Origin: Bacteroidota bacterium
GTDB taxonomy: Bacteria; Bacteroidota; Ignavibacteria; Ignavibacteriales; Melioribacteraceae
Length of the DNA: 64,000 nt
Direction: 5' to 3'
Assembly (NCBI GenBank): GCA_023381535.1
Contig: JAMCSN010000226.1
Location: forward strand, 248,001-312,000
Both the position numbers and the translations under genes were made by a program. Shown piece by piece: positions 42,508 to 53,055 of the stretch. The notes below the pieces were generated by a model. It did not search any database. It worked only from the letters and a program-made list of their open reading frames with translations, and was not told the DNA's origin. Each line of letters begins with the position of its first letter. Position 1 is the stretch's first letter.

Positions 42508-43272
42508 ATGAAAGAAAATTCTTTTTCAAGACCTTTATTAATTGCTCACCGCGGCGAGTCTTATGACGCTCCGGAAAATACTATTGCCGCAATCAATCTA
42601 GCCTGGCAGCAAAACGCGGACGCGGTTGAAGTAGATGTTCGTTTAACAAAGGATAATGAAATTGTCGTTATTCACGATAGCGATACAAGAAGAACTTCCG
42701 GCATTTCCATGGCGGTCAAATCACGAACACTGGAAGAACTTAAAACTGTTGACGCGGGAAGTTTCAAAGGAGAAAAATGGAGCGGCGAAAGAATTCCCAC
42801 TTTACGGGAAGTTCTTCAAACGTTACCACCGGAGAAATTTATTTATGTCGAGATAAAATGCGGCATTGAAATAATTGATGCTCTGAAAAATGTATTGGAA
42901 AAATTCGCGCTTATCAATTCACAAATCAAACTAATCGGGTTCGATTTAGTTGTAATGTCCACATTGAAAAAAACTTTTCCCGCGTATGAAGTATTTTGGT
43001 GCAAAAGAATTAACAGAGAAAGAATTATTCTAACTCAACGTGGATGGGATAGAGTTATTGCCGTCGCTAAAAAGAACAATTTTGACGGGTTGAATTTATC
43101 TTACTCCCAATTCTTAAATAAAAAAGTGGTAGAAAAAATTAAATTGAATGGTCTAAAATTATATGTTTGGACTGTAAATGATCCACAGAGAGCGGATAAG
43201 TTGATCATGTACGGCGTCGATGGAATCATGTCGGACAGAGCCGGCTGGCTGAGAAATAAATTAAACTTATAG
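42508..43272 (+). CDS. Glycerophosphodiester phosphodiesterase
   Basis: A 254-residue cytoplasmic GDPD-family enzyme that splits glycerophosphodiesters to glycerol-3-phosphate and alcohol. The TIM-barrel active-site residues are present: IAHRGESYDAPENTIAA, EVDVRLTKDNEIVVIHD and YVEIK. No signal peptide is seen, as in UgpQ. AGGTGA lies about ten bases upstream. It is followed after seven bases by a hydrolase gene. Confidence 0.92.
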   Translation: MKENSFSRPLLIAHRGESYDAPENTIAAINLAWQQNADAVEVDVRLTKDNEIVVIHDSDTRRTSGISMAVKSRTLEELKTVDAGSFKGEKWSGERIPTLREVLQTLPPEKFIYVEIKCGIEIIDALKNVLEKFALINSQIKLIGFDLVVMSTLKKTFPAYEVFWCKRINRERIILTQRGWDRVIAVAKKNNFDGLNLSYSQFLNKKVVEKIKLNGLKLYVWTVNDPQRADKLIMYGVDGIMSDRAGWLRNKLNL

Positions 43273-43279
43273 ACTAACT

Positions 43280-44227
43280 ATGGCAAAAGTAATTATCGGT
43301 ATTCACGGACTCGGTAACAAGCCGCCCAAAAACATTCTCAAAGATTGGTGGGAGAAAAGTATTCTCGAAGGATTAAATAAGTACAATTTCCCCGTACGTG
43401 AGTTTGAATTCGAACTTGTTTATTGGGCGGATATTCTTAACAAAGAACCTCTTCTTCCCGAAGAGACAAACAAATTCAGCTCGCAGTATTTAGCCGAAAG
43501 ATATGTGCCCGAACAATTCCCAATGCCGGAGGAACCACCCCGTTTCAGAAAAAAAGCCGCCGATTATCTTGAAAAATATTATGAAAAAATTTTGGTGAAC
43601 GGCGTGATGTCGTTAGACCATCCGTCGCTGACCGATCTGTTTATTCATTTTAGTTTGCGTGATCTTGAAACGTATTATTCGTCCTCTACTTTCTACTATC
43701 AAGGGGTTAAGCGGCTCGTGAGAGATGTTATGATCGAGAGATTGACGGACTGTTTGAATAAACATAAGAATAAAAAGATTTTGCTCGTTGCGCATTCAAT
43801 GGGGGCAATAATTGCTCACGATGTATTATCAGATCATGCAGCCGATACCATGATCGATACTCTCGTAACGATAGGTTCTCCGCTTGGACAAAAATATGTG
43901 CTCAACAAAATTGCTTCGGAACAAAAAGGTAATTCGAAAAATAAATTGAAAGTGCCGGAGTGCATTCAGAAGAATTGGTATAACTTGAGCGACTTGGAGG
44001 ATCAGGTCGCGTTCACTCACACACTTTCGGAAATTTATGAATGCAATTCGAAAGGACTGAAAGTAATTGATAGACTTGTGAAAAATAATTACATAATTTC
44101 GGGCAACCGGAACCCGCATAAATCTTATGGATATCTTAGAACGCGGGAGTTTGCGGAAATATTTAATGAGTTTACCACTCCCGAAAAACGCGGGCTGTTC
44201 AGCTTTCTTAAAAAAATGTTTCAGTGA
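43280..44227 (+). CDS. Alpha/beta-hydrolase of unknown specificity
   Basis: A 315-residue hydrolase. An N-terminal GIHGLGNKPP oxyanion region, the nucleophile elbow LLVAHSMGAIIAHD and the strand LVTIGSPLGQKYVL are seen, resembling PGAP1/lipase-like esterases. A long insertion (about 55-140) before the nucleophile probably forms a lid. There is no signal peptide. The gene is likely co-transcribed with the phosphodiesterase, which would fit lipid turnover, but that is inference. Confidence 0.8.
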   Translation: MAKVIIGIHGLGNKPPKNILKDWWEKSILEGLNKYNFPVREFEFELVYWADILNKEPLLPEETNKFSSQYLAERYVPEQFPMPEEPPRFRKKAADYLEKYYEKILVNGVMSLDHPSLTDLFIHFSLRDLETYYSSSTFYYQGVKRLVRDVMIERLTDCLNKHKNKKILLVAHSMGAIIAHDVLSDHAADTMIDTLVTIGSPLGQKYVLNKIASEQKGNSKNKLKVPECIQKNWYNLSDLEDQVAFTHTLSEIYECNSKGLKVIDRLVKNNYIISGNRNPHKSYGYLRTREFAEIFNEFTTPEKRGLFSFLKKMFQ

Positions 44228-44262
44228 AAGTTTTCGAAGGACAAATGTAAAACCTAATTCGA

Positions 44263-44472
44263 ATTGCGGGAGTGATTGATAAAGAAGAAGCGGTTGACGT
44301 AATTAAGACAATCACGCCGCCGCACCGCGCTGCGTTGATTACTTATTTAGAAATTCATCCAGCCGGAGTAGATGCTCACACTGGTGTTGAAGCGCCAAAC
44401 GGAAAAAAGGATTATGATCCGGTAAAGAAATTTGTGGAAGAATCCCAAGAAGGTTTTGCGCTGATCGGTTAA
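44263..44472 (+). pseudogene. Remnant of a TrpF-like (phosphoribosylanthranilate isomerase) gene
   Basis: The short frame encodes LIRIAGVIDKEEAVDVI joined directly to PPHRAALITYLE, and then to HPAGVDAHTGVEAPNGKKDY with FVEESQEGF. The last part is the TrpF-like phosphate-binding loop and C-terminal helix; the first part is the beginning of the barrel. Most of the 200-residue TIM barrel between is gone. No good start exists (GTG at 44272 or ATT at 44263). I read it as a gene reduced by in-frame deletions. Confidence 0.6.
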
Positions 44473-44505
44473 GAATTTTTATTTATCAAACAAATTCCAA
44501 CGCTA

Positions 44506-44646
44506 TCAAACGGAATTCAAAGAATCACCTTCAATCTTTTTCGCCTTGGTACGTTTATAAACCTTCTCTGATTCTTTTACCTTTGGGCGCTGTTTCGGCA
44601 ATGGAATGCGAATCTTCTTCTTTTTTGTTTTGGTTTTTGTTTTCAT
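44506..44646 (-). CDS. Small highly basic protein (46 residues)
   Basis: An ATG-initiated frame of 46 codons encoding MKTKTKTKKKKIRIPLPKQR and a further Lys-rich stretch ending GDSLNSV. The composition (over a third Lys/Arg) suggests nucleic-acid or ribosome binding. No strong ribosome binding site is seen. It could be a genuine conserved small protein of this lineage or a chance frame; codon periodicity alone cannot settle it. Confidence 0.45.
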   Translation of the reverse strand: MKTKTKTKKKKIRIPLPKQRPKVKESEKVYKRTKAKKIEGDSLNSV

Positions 44647-44748
44647 TTCATACTGCTTCGTTCTGCTGCTGCAAATTGTCTAAGTTGATTTTTAATATCA
44701 AGGGTAAGGGCAGATTAATAATCTGCCCCCACAGAATTTTCTGGTCTA

Positions 44749-45729
44749 TTAATTGGGCGTGAATTTCACTACGACATTTTTGACCGGCTGAATTGTGCGC
44801 AGGTAATCATATATCGCGCTTAAGTCCTCCCTTTTCATTCCGCCGTATAAAGTCCACGGCATCACCGAATTAAAATCTTTTGCGCCGACGGAGACAGCTT
44901 TATTGCTATCCGGGTCCATTGATTTGAATCTTGCAACGAATTGTTCTTTAGTCCAATTGCCTATTCCCGAAACGGGATCGGGAGTTATGTTGGCAGAGCG
45001 AACGGTTCCGCTGGAAATTTGGAATGGAAATCCGCCGGCGAATGATTTTTCAATTACCGGCTGACCTTTTACCATTTGAGTATGACAATCAAAACATGCG
45101 GCGGCGTTCACAAGATATTTTCCATACTCAACGGAATTATTTTTGTTTGGTTCGGCTGCCGGGGTGTAAGATTTAATCGGCATTGTCTTCACGATTAAGT
45201 TCAACGGGAAGTCAAGCGATCTTTCGTGAATTGTATTTTGAATTGCGGGAAGCGAACGGATATATGCAACGATAGAATACAAATCCTCTTTCGATAAATT
45301 ATTATAGTGTATGTACGGCATAAGCGGAAAGAGCGCAACATTATCTTTGTTAACTCCGCAAGTGATTGCTCTGATTAACTCGCCGTCGGTCCAATTTCCA
45401 ATTCCGGCAGGAGTAATATTTTTTGCATACAGCTTTCCGGGCACTCCGGCATTCTGTTCATTGAATTCACCTCCGCCTTTTCCCCATGTGTTTTGAACAA
45501 CCGGTCCGTCAAGCTTGGACCAATCCCGCGTTGAATGGCAATCAAGACAAACGGTTACATGTTTTGCCAGATACTCGCCGCGCTCAAGCCGCGCAGGTGT
45601 AACTTCAACTTTTTCATTTGAAGGCGGGTCGACTTTGGGATAAGCGGAATTGAAGTAAATCAAATATGCAACGACAACAATTGCAGCACCCCCGAATATG
45701 TATAGAAGAATTTTGAAGAACTTCTTCAT
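44749..45729 (-). CDS. Membrane-anchored diheme cytochrome c
   Basis: A 326-residue protein with an N-terminal membrane anchor (about 6-26) and two class I cytochrome c domains with heme sites VCLDCHS (about 75) and ACFDCHT (about 215). Methionine ligands are likely in FPLMPYIHY and SVMPWTLYGGM. Each domain has a Y-L-R-type end (YIRSLP, YLRTIQ). It resembles the cytochrome subunits of periplasmic dehydrogenases. I chose the ATG at 45729 with AAGG upstream; 24 extra upstream codons look like leader. No dehydrogenase gene is adjacent. Confidence 0.9.
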   Translation of the reverse strand: MKKFFKILLYIFGGAAIVVVAYLIYFNSAYPKVDPPSNEKVEVTPARLERGEYLAKHVTVCLDCHSTRDWSKLDGPVVQNTWGKGGGEFNEQNAGVPGKLYAKNITPAGIGNWTDGELIRAITCGVNKDNVALFPLMPYIHYNNLSKEDLYSIVAYIRSLPAIQNTIHERSLDFPLNLIVKTMPIKSYTPAAEPNKNNSVEYGKYLVNAAACFDCHTQMVKGQPVIEKSFAGGFPFQISSGTVRSANITPDPVSGIGNWTKEQFVARFKSMDPDSNKAVSVGAKDFNSVMPWTLYGGMKREDLSAIYDYLRTIQPVKNVVVKFTPN

Positions 45730-45810
45730 ACGGTTTTTCCCTTTCTTTCTTGTGAAAGATTTTTTTGTGATTAATGAAATAACCAACGTTATGCAGAACA
45801 TGTATGTCTA

Positions 45811-45826
45811 ATAACACACGTGTTAT
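45811..45826. promoter_or_regulatory. Palindrome upstream of the cytochrome c gene
   Basis: ATAACAC-AC-GTGTTAT is a perfect 7-bp inverted repeat, about 80 bases before the cytochrome start. It could be an operator, perhaps for a redox regulator of the Crp/Fnr superfamily, but it does not match the Fnr consensus. Confidence 0.4.
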
Positions 45827-45969
45827 GATAACGTTCGAAAATTTCCGATTGAGTTTTCCTTTCCGGAATTAGATGGCTGAGAGTTTAATTGCTATTGTAA
45901 GCTGTTTATAATCGGGAAATAAGTCAAGTTTTTTTCACAAAGAAAAATTAATTAAGGACAAAGATGTTC

Positions 45970-46845
45970 CTATTCCAGTCCTTTCTGTTTCTGATGGGAT
46001 CTATACAACAAACCAGAGATGTAAATGTTTTGCGTAAAGACGTAAAAGATTGGTCCGAGGACGGAAATGGGATTCATAAATGTTAGCGCTATCCAAATTG
46101 AAAATGCATTGTTCTTCTGCCCCAACGCCTGGCTTGATTCTGCGGGATAGTTTCTTCTGCCGATTAACCAACCCGAGATAAAAAACAACGCACACAAAAA
46201 CAGCGAAACGAAAGCTATCTGAAAAACAATTCCTAAACTACCGAGCAGTTCAGAATTTATGTAATACGATGCGTCGGATGACGCAACATAAATGTTTAGC
46301 ATCCACACATAGAATGAAACCTCTTTCCACTCGACAAGTTTCTTCCATACACCGTGCAAACTAAATTTTAATAATTGCGCCAGTGCAAACGGAATCGAAA
46401 TTGTGATGAGAACGGGAAGAAGAATTTTCTCAACGGAAATATCTAAGTGACTCTGCATCAATGGCGGGACAAGAAACGGAATTAGAACCGCAATCGTAAT
46501 ATTGTTTAGCAGAAGTGAGAATGTTACAAACTCAACTTTTCCTTTTGTCAAACTTGTTATGACTGGCGCGCCGATAGCCGTTGGTGCAATTGCGGTGATG
46601 AACGCAGCTTGAGCGAGATTAAGGTTTATCGGCTTCAGCAAGAGAAAGACAAAAACAGCAACGGCAATAGTTGCAAAAAGAATTACGAAGTGAATTTTGT
46701 TAATTATCTCGCGGCTGAAACGGATGTCGAGAAATGAAAAGAACAACATCGCCATCAAAAAGTAACGGACAAGAAATGTGTATTCATGTCCGTACGGAAA
46801 AAGAACGCCCAAAGTAAGCGCCGCAATAAGTACGAGTGTTTTCAT
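45970..46845 (-). CDS. BASS-family (bile acid:sodium symporter-like) transporter
   Basis: A 291-residue inner-membrane protein with about nine or ten hydrophobic helices, including LAQAAFITAIAPTAIGAPVI and a helix pair FSLLLNNITIAVLIPFLVPP resembling the crossover regions of BASS transporters. Members carry bile acids, pantoate, pyruvate or arsenite; the substrate here is unknown. It stands alone between the cytochrome and a small membrane protein. Confidence 0.75.
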   Translation of the reverse strand: MKTLVLIAALTLGVLFPYGHEYTFLVRYFLMAMLFFSFLDIRFSREIINKIHFVILFATIAVAVFVFLLLKPINLNLAQAAFITAIAPTAIGAPVITSLTKGKVEFVTFSLLLNNITIAVLIPFLVPPLMQSHLDISVEKILLPVLITISIPFALAQLLKFSLHGVWKKLVEWKEVSFYVWMLNIYVASSDASYYINSELLGSLGIVFQIAFVSLFLCALFFISGWLIGRRNYPAESSQALGQKNNAFSIWIALTFMNPISVLGPIFYVFTQNIYISGLLYRSHQKQKGLE

Positions 46846-47060
46846 TTATCGGAAAAATGTTTGGCAAAACTTACTAAGGAAACCGCAGTCATTCAAACAA
46901 AGTAATTTTTTATAGTTTGGACAGAATCATTTTTCGGTATAGATTAAACCATTTATGAGGCGAATCTAAAAAGGTCATTTTCAAATTTTTCTGCTACTAA
47001 TTTATACCGGAATCGTAACTGTTGGGCAACTGAAATACCTTTTTAGAGTAGACTCATTTA

Positions 47061-47453
47061 TCAATTGGATAGATTTTCTTGCGGGCTCTCCGGTTTTACT
47101 TTTAAGAATGCAACCATAAAAAGTATTCCGAAGATCAAATCCATAATTCCAGAACTTAAAATCATTGTGTGAATTCGATGTTGTGAAAAAAGAAAAGCCA
47201 CTGCAATTCCGTAAGAAAATTTTTCTATGATTGCCGGTATAATCATCAATTTATAACGTAGAGGATTTATTGCGAGGATGAAAAACAATATTTGCCAGCT
47301 AATTGCTACTCCCAAGAAACCATAGAAATATTCCGGATGAGTTATTGCGGGAGGAAAATCAATATTCATCTGCGCCTCAGAAAAATAAAGCGGCGTTATT
47401 GCAATTATTCCGTAAACACCGGCGATTATAAAAATCCATCTGGCAAATTTCAT
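47061..47453 (-). CDS. Four-helix inner-membrane protein
   Basis: A 130-residue protein with four predicted membrane helices (about 5-24, 47-66, 73-91, 98-118) and a short charged C terminus. AAGG lies nine bases before the ATG. The family is not recognised. Confidence 0.72.
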   Translation of the reverse strand: MKFARWIFIIAGVYGIIAITPLYFSEAQMNIDFPPAITHPEYFYGFLGVAISWQILFFILAINPLRYKLMIIPAIIEKFSYGIAVAFLFSQHRIHTMILSSGIMDLIFGILFMVAFLKVKPESPQENLSN

Positions 47454-47529
47454 TGCGAACCTTTTACGTTAATGTTTGATCAAACATAACAGACGGATTT
47501 TTATAAGTCAATCGTTTATGTAACTCCTC

Positions 47530-50148
47530 CTAGCGTTTTTGGAACTGCAGCTTTCCCGCTCCTGGACTGCTAACTAAAATAGTATCGCCGGCTTCAAATC
47601 TGCCCGCCAACAGTTCTGCCGAAAGAGGATTGATAAGATATTTTTGAATAGTGCGCTTTAACGGACGCGCACCGTATGTTACATCGTAACCGTGTTGAAG
47701 AAGAAAGTCCTTTGCGTCGTCTTCAATTTCGAGCGAGATATTTTTGTCGGACAGCATCTTCCCTACTTTCTGAAGTTGAATATCGATTATCTTCATCAGT
47801 TCGTTTTTAAGTAGCGGTTTAAATAAAACGATTTCGTCGATGCGATTCAAAAACTCGGGACGAATTGTTGCGCGAAGCAATTCCGTTAGACTAACGCGAA
47901 GATCACCCATAATTGTTTCAAAATTTTCTTCGTTTAAGATTGAGAGTTTTTCTTGAATAAGATGCGAACCCATGTTCGACGTCATGATGATGATCGTGTT
48001 TTTGAAATCAACGGTACGTCCTTGGTTATCAGTGAGACGTCCGTCATCTAAAACTTGCAGTAAAATATTAAAAACATCCGGATGAGCTTTTTCAATTTCA
48101 TCGAGCAGAACAACGGAATACGGTTTGCGGCGCACTGCTTCAGTGAGTTGTCCGCCCTCATCGTAACCCACATATCCCGGAGGAGCTCCGATTAATCGCG
48201 AGACCGAAAATTTTTCCATGTATTCGCTCATATCGATTCGTATCATTGCATGTTCGTCGTCGAACAAAAATTCCGCGAGTGCACGCGCAAGTTCTGTCTT
48301 TCCAACACCAGTCGTTCCGATAAAAATGAATGACCCGATAGGACGCTGTGAGTCTTGTAATCCCGCGCGCGATCTTCTGATTGCATTTGCAACGGCGGCA
48401 ACTGCATCGTCTTGTCCAACAATTCTTTTGTGAAGTTCTTCTTCCAGACGTAAAAGTTTGTGGCGTTCGCTTTCCAGCATTTTGCTTACTGGTATGCCCG
48501 TCCATTTTGCAACGACTTCGGCAACATCTTCGGCATCCACTTCCTCTTTAAGCATCTTGTTGTTTTTCTGAATTGTCGCGAGCTCTTCGCTTTCTTTTTT
48601 TATTTTTCGTTCAAGGTCGTTTATGGTGCCGTAACGTAATTCGGCAACCTTACCAAGATTTCCTTCACGTTCAAATCTGTCGGCTTCTGTTTTGGCTTGT
48701 TCAATTTCGCTTTTCATGGATCTAATTTTTTGAATCTTATCTTTTTCAAGTTGCCAATGATTTTTTAAGCTGGCTCTCTCCTCTTGAAGCTCACTCAATT
48801 CTTTTTGCAATTCTTCTAATCTCGTTTTCGATTCGGAATCCTTTTCCCTTTTCAATGCCTCGCGTTCGATTTCTAATTGTTTTGTTTTTCTTTCGACGGC
48901 ATCAAGTTCTTCCGGCATTGAATCGATTTCAATTCTAAGTTTTGATGCCGCTTCGTCGATAAGATCAATAGCTTTGTCCGGTAAAAATCTGTCCGTGATG
49001 TATCTTGCAGAAAGTTGAACGGCAGCAACAATAGCACCGTCCGTTATACGAACCCCATGGTGAACTTCGTAGCGCTCTTTCAGTCCACGCAAAATTGAAA
49101 TTGAATCTTCTTCATTTGGTTCCTGAACAAGAACCGGCTGAAATCTTCTTTCAAGCGCAGCATCCTTCTCGATATATTTTCTGAATTCATCAAGTGTTGT
49201 GGCACCGATTGCATGGAGTTCTCCGCGAGCGAGCGCAGGTTTTAAAATGTTTGCTGCATCCATCGAACCCTCTGTTTTGCCGGCGCCAACAAGCAGATGG
49301 AGTTCGTCTATGAACAAAATTATCTCTCCTTCGGATTCTTGGACTTCTTTAACAACAGCTTTTAACCGTTCTTCAAATTGTCCGCGGAATTGCGTGCCGG
49401 CAACAAGAGCTCCCATATCGAGCGCGACAATTCTTTTTGTCTTTAAAGTTTCCGGAACGTCTCCCGTAACAATACGGTGCGCAATGCCTTCTGCAATTGC
49501 TGTTTTACCAACACCGGGCTCGCCGATTAATACCGGATTGTTTTTGGTTCGACGTGATAGGACTTGAAGTACCCGCCGTATTTCTTCGTCGCGCCCAATA
49601 ACCGGATCCAGTTTATTTGATCTTGCAAGTTCATTAAGGTCGCGTCCGTATTTTTGTAATGCTTGATATGTCTCTTCCGGATTCTGTGAAGTGACGCGCT
49701 GCGTTCCGCGGATATCTTTCAACGCGGAGAGAATAATGTTCTTATTTATTCCGTTCTCTTTCAAAAGTTTTCCAGCAGCACCGGAGTCTTCGGTGAGAGC
49801 AATAAGAATGTGTTCCGTCGAGACATATTCGTCTTTAAGTGTTTTTGCTTCTTCTGCAGAATTGTCGAATAGTTTTGAGGTACTAATTGACAACTGCTGA
49901 TTCCCAATTCCGGCGCCGGTTACCTTCGGTAATTTTTCCAGCAACTCTCCGATTTTAATTTTCATCTGATTGATATTCCCGCCGGATTTTTGAATAATAG
50001 AAACCGCCACGTTGGATGAGTCCTGAAGCATTGCGGCAAGTATGTGCTCGGGTTCAACTATCTGGTTGTTATAATTCTGTGCTATCTCAATTGCATTTTG
50101 CACAGTTTCTTGCGCTCTAACCGTAAACTTGTTGAAATTGAATGGCAT
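47530..50148 (-). CDS. clpB: ATP-dependent disaggregase ClpB
   Basis: An 872-residue Hsp104-type AAA+ protein that dissolves protein aggregates together with DnaK. It has an N domain (Clp_N repeats, 5-150), AAA1 with GEPGVGKT and [15 protein letters not shown], the coiled-coil middle domain (about 410-525) that separates ClpB from ClpC/ClpA, AAA2 with [15 protein letters not shown], and the C-terminal D2-small domain. There is no ClpP-binding loop. GAGG precedes the ATG. No CIRCE element was seen upstream; a MITE-like element lies 74 bases away. Confidence 0.97.
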   Translation of the reverse strand: MPFNFNKFTVRAQETVQNAIEIAQNYNNQIVEPEHILAAMLQDSSNVAVSIIQKSGGNINQMKIKIGELLEKLPKVTGAGIGNQQLSISTSKLFDNSAEEAKTLKDEYVSTEHILIALTEDSGAAGKLLKENGINKNIILSALKDIRGTQRVTSQNPEETYQALQKYGRDLNELARSNKLDPVIGRDEEIRRVLQVLSRRTKNNPVLIGEPGVGKTAIAEGIAHRIVTGDVPETLKTKRIVALDMGALVAGTQFRGQFEERLKAVVKEVQESEGEIILFIDELHLLVGAGKTEGSMDAANILKPALARGELHAIGATTLDEFRKYIEKDAALERRFQPVLVQEPNEEDSISILRGLKERYEVHHGVRITDGAIVAAVQLSARYITDRFLPDKAIDLIDEAASKLRIEIDSMPEELDAVERKTKQLEIEREALKREKDSESKTRLEELQKELSELQEERASLKNHWQLEKDKIQKIRSMKSEIEQAKTEADRFEREGNLGKVAELRYGTINDLERKIKKESEELATIQKNNKMLKEEVDAEDVAEVVAKWTGIPVSKMLESERHKLLRLEEELHKRIVGQDDAVAAVANAIRRSRAGLQDSQRPIGSFIFIGTTGVGKTELARALAEFLFDDEHAMIRIDMSEYMEKFSVSRLIGAPPGYVGYDEGGQLTEAVRRKPYSVVLLDEIEKAHPDVFNILLQVLDDGRLTDNQGRTVDFKNTIIIMTSNMGSHLIQEKLSILNEENFETIMGDLRVSLTELLRATIRPEFLNRIDEIVLFKPLLKNELMKIIDIQLQKVGKMLSDKNISLEIEDDAKDFLLQHGYDVTYGARPLKRTIQKYLINPLSAELLAGRFEAGDTILVSSPGAGKLQFQKR

Positions 50149-50221
50149 TTTTTCCTCTTCAAATTCTGTGATCTTCCAAAAGGTCTATTCAAATTTATGT
50201 TTAATACAAAATATTTACTAA

Positions 50222-50452
50222 CTCTTGTTACGCAAAAGAAGGTTGAAATAATTTTATACCTTCGACATATGTCGCTCCTCTGGAGCTTAAACTTAGGGAG
50301 AGGACAACCTTTCTACCAATATTTCGTTCCTCTGGGACTATGAACACTACAAAATAACGCGAAGAACGCCATTTCTAAAAGCTCCGATAGGAGCGGCATA
50401 TTGGCAGCATCTCGTCACTGGCGGACAGTTTTTGTTTGTTGCGTAACATGAG
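50222..50452. mobile_element. 231-bp MITE-like element with terminal repeats and target duplication
   Basis: The ends CTCTTGTTACGCAA (50222-50235) and TTGCGTAACATGAG (50439-50452) are inverted repeats matching at 13 of 14 positions. Both are flanked by TTACTAA (50215-50221 and 50453-50459), a 7-base direct repeat suggesting a target duplication. Inside are inverted copies of a 22-23-bp palindrome-containing motif, with AGCTCC-N3-GGAGC at 50267-50288 and 50379-50401. There is no coding capacity, so it would need a transposase in trans. Confidence 0.75.
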
Positions 50453-50455
50453 TTA

Positions 50456-52153
50456 CTAAGAAAGTTTCTTGTGCAAAATAGGCGCAAGCGATCTTGCAAA
50501 GCCGGAATGAATTTTCTGCTGTGCGGGATGCAGTTCAACGGGAACAACAACTTCCTGTACCGAGGGCAGCTCTTTCATAACTTCCGTTTTCTCGCGCCGG
50601 ATGATGTAACCGGATAATTTATTTTTAAGCTCCTGCAAATTGTAGTAGCCGGTTATCTGGTTCTTCTTCGTCTTATCGAAGTAACAATGGTTCATCGAAA
50701 ATTCCCACTGCGGCGCCAAAACTTCGGGATCGATAAAATTCATTACTGAATACAAATCGAGTAAATTATTTTCAAGCGGGGTTCCGGTAATTACCAAAGA
50801 ATGTTTTTTAGGAATTGATTTTGCCGCAGAGGAAGTTTTTGTATCGTAATTTTTTATTTTCTGCGCTTCGTCAAGAATTATCATGTCGGGAGGATACTTA
50901 CAAATGACGGTTATATCACGCATCACCGCTTCGTAGTTGGCAATGATAAAAAACTCATCCTCGCCTTTGTAAAGCGAGTGTCTTTCGTTTCGTACTCCTT
51001 CAACGATAACCGCTTTCTCATTTGTATAGCGTTCAATCTCCTTTTCCCATTGATATTTTAAGGATGCCGGACATACGACCAAAGTTTTGTTTATGCCGTA
51101 AATATCTTTCTTCAAAACAGCCACGGCAATCGCCTGAAGCGTTTTACCTAATCCCATTTCGTCGGCAATGATATTTCCTTTTTTGAATAGTGAAAATAAA
51201 ATGCTCTCTTTCTGGTAGTCGAAAAGCTTGGCTTTTATTTTTGAAAAGTCCGGCGCTACTTTACCGCGCAGTTGATTGAGAGATTGTCGCTCAAAATATT
51301 TATCTATCTTTTCTATTACTTCCGGGCGGATTAAAATAGATTTGAATTCCTTAGCTTCATCGATAAATTTTAAAAAGCCGGAGTACTTTTCAGGCAATAT
51401 ATATTGTCCATCGTCGAAGTATTTGTGAATTAGCTCTTCAATTTCCGCCGCAAGCTTCCGCTCATAATAATAGGTTATGTTGTAATCGTAATGAGGGTCG
51501 CAGTAAATTTCGATTATAGGGTAATCATGATTTTTTATCGACTCAAAATTTTTGTATTTCTTCTTCATGTAATTGACGGCAAAAATTAAATGCTTACATG
51601 TGCCGAGCTTGTTCGTCTTGAAATCCGGGCAAGAGCAATAACCGTTATCCGTAGCAAAATCTCTAATCGTAATTTCATAAGTTGTTCCGCGTTCGGTCTT
51701 AATTTTATGAAAGCCATGTATGTTTTCCGCTAATTGGATTTCAAATTTTTCTTTTGCGGCTCTTTCCTGCCTTTCCTTCAGCACTCGTTTTATCATTTCC
51801 TTTTTTGTATAACATGTTGTTTCGGAAGATGATTTATTTTTTTCTTCGTCATACTTTATTTTGAGCAAGATAAGCGCAGCTGCGGAATGCGGGCAGCAGT
51901 AAAGGTGTGAAGTACAATTGCAATGAAACGACAGCTCAACGTGCGATGCCGAAATTTTTGGGATTAGCGAAATTGTTACGTTAAAATCGTCAAACTTATC
52001 CTCAACAGTAAAATTAAATTTGTTACCGGACTGGCTTACAAGAGTGCACATTTCATTATCAACCAATCTTTGCCCGCTGCGGTAAACGGTTTCGGATTTT
52101 ATATACTTATCCTTGATTTCTCCAATGTCGGGTATGACGTAATCGGTTTTCAT
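50456..52153 (-). pseudogene. SWIM/SNF2-family helicase lacking the C-terminal helicase domain
   Basis: Residues encode two SWIM-like zinc-finger segments (CNCTSHLYCCPHSAA and CSCPDFKTNKLGTCKHLIFA), then the SNF2 N-terminal ATPase domain with ADEMGLGKTLQA (Walker A), ILDEAQKIKN (DEAQ) and LVITGTPLENN. The protein then reads HKKLS and stops. Homologs continue for about 300 residues with the helicase C domain (motifs V and VI), so it cannot hydrolyse and translocate normally. The stop lies within one copy of the TTACTAA repeat flanking the MITE. The start at 52153 has AAGGGA and AGG upstream. Confidence 0.82.
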
Positions 52154-52196
52154 ACCTACTTCCCTTTTAATCAAAAGGTTGTTAATGGCTTAGTAA

Positions 52197-53055
52197 TCAT
52201 TTTAAAATAAACTCAAGGTAATTTTGCGAGCTATAATGAACAAACTCGGAGTTATCATATTCGGCAAGGAAATTTTTAGGCGGGTTTACACTCGCACTTG
52301 CAGAAAATTTAAACTCCACCGCTGATAATTTACCTTCTCTTTCCTCCACCAGATCAATTTCCTGTCCTTCATAAGTTCGCCAAAAATATGATTGTGTATG
52401 AATGAAATTATTCGATAGGAATTTTGTTCTTTCAAGCATCATGAAATTTTCAAATAATTGTCCAATATCATTTCTAAGATTTGGCGGATTGAATTGGAGG
52501 ATTACGCCGTTTCTAATTCCGTTATCCCAAAAGTAGTATTTCGATTTTTTTGCTATTTCATTCCGTAAATTTCTACTAAAAGCACTCAAGCGTTTTATTA
52601 CAAAACCTTTTTCTAAGATGTCAATGTACCGTCCAACTGTTTTTACATCGATTTTGAGTTGCGCTGCAAGTTCGTTTAATGAAACTTCATTTCCAATTTG
52701 AAAAGCAAGTAGTTTCACAAGATCAAAAAGCGTTTTAGAGCCTCTAATATTTTCTACTGCCAGAACGTCTTTAAGCAAATATGAATTTACAAGCTCATTT
52801 AATATTTCAATTTTATCGGAACGTTTTTCCGAAGCAACAACTTCTGGATATGAACCAAAAATAAGGAAATCCTCAAGTTTTTCCTTTAGTTCATATTTAT
52901 TGAATTTACCGAGAAGTTCTTCTTGGGCAAACGGGTAGAGATAGATAGTTCTTTTTCTTCCGGTTAAAGGTTCGCCAATTTGTTGTGAGAGATCGAATGA
53001 TGATGAGCCGGTTACTATTATTTGAAGGTCGGGATTATTATCTGCTAATATTTTT
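52197..53055 (-). pseudogene. AAA_14/DUF4143 ATPase, 5' part removed
   Basis: The open frame encodes the end of an AAA ATPase domain (IIVTGSSSFDLSQQIGEPLT, a sensor region) and a complete DUF4143 domain (SLNELAAQLKIDVKTVGRYI, YFWDNGIRNGVI, GQLFENFMMLE, YEGQEIDLVEE with a PD-(D/E)XK-like core ending VEFKFS). Walker A and B are absent: the frame runs into the left end of an IS200-type element at about 53056. Some 90 N-terminal residues have been lost. A partial protein could start at the ATG at 52778, which would keep only DUF4143. These proteins are widespread accessory genes. Confidence 0.8.
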
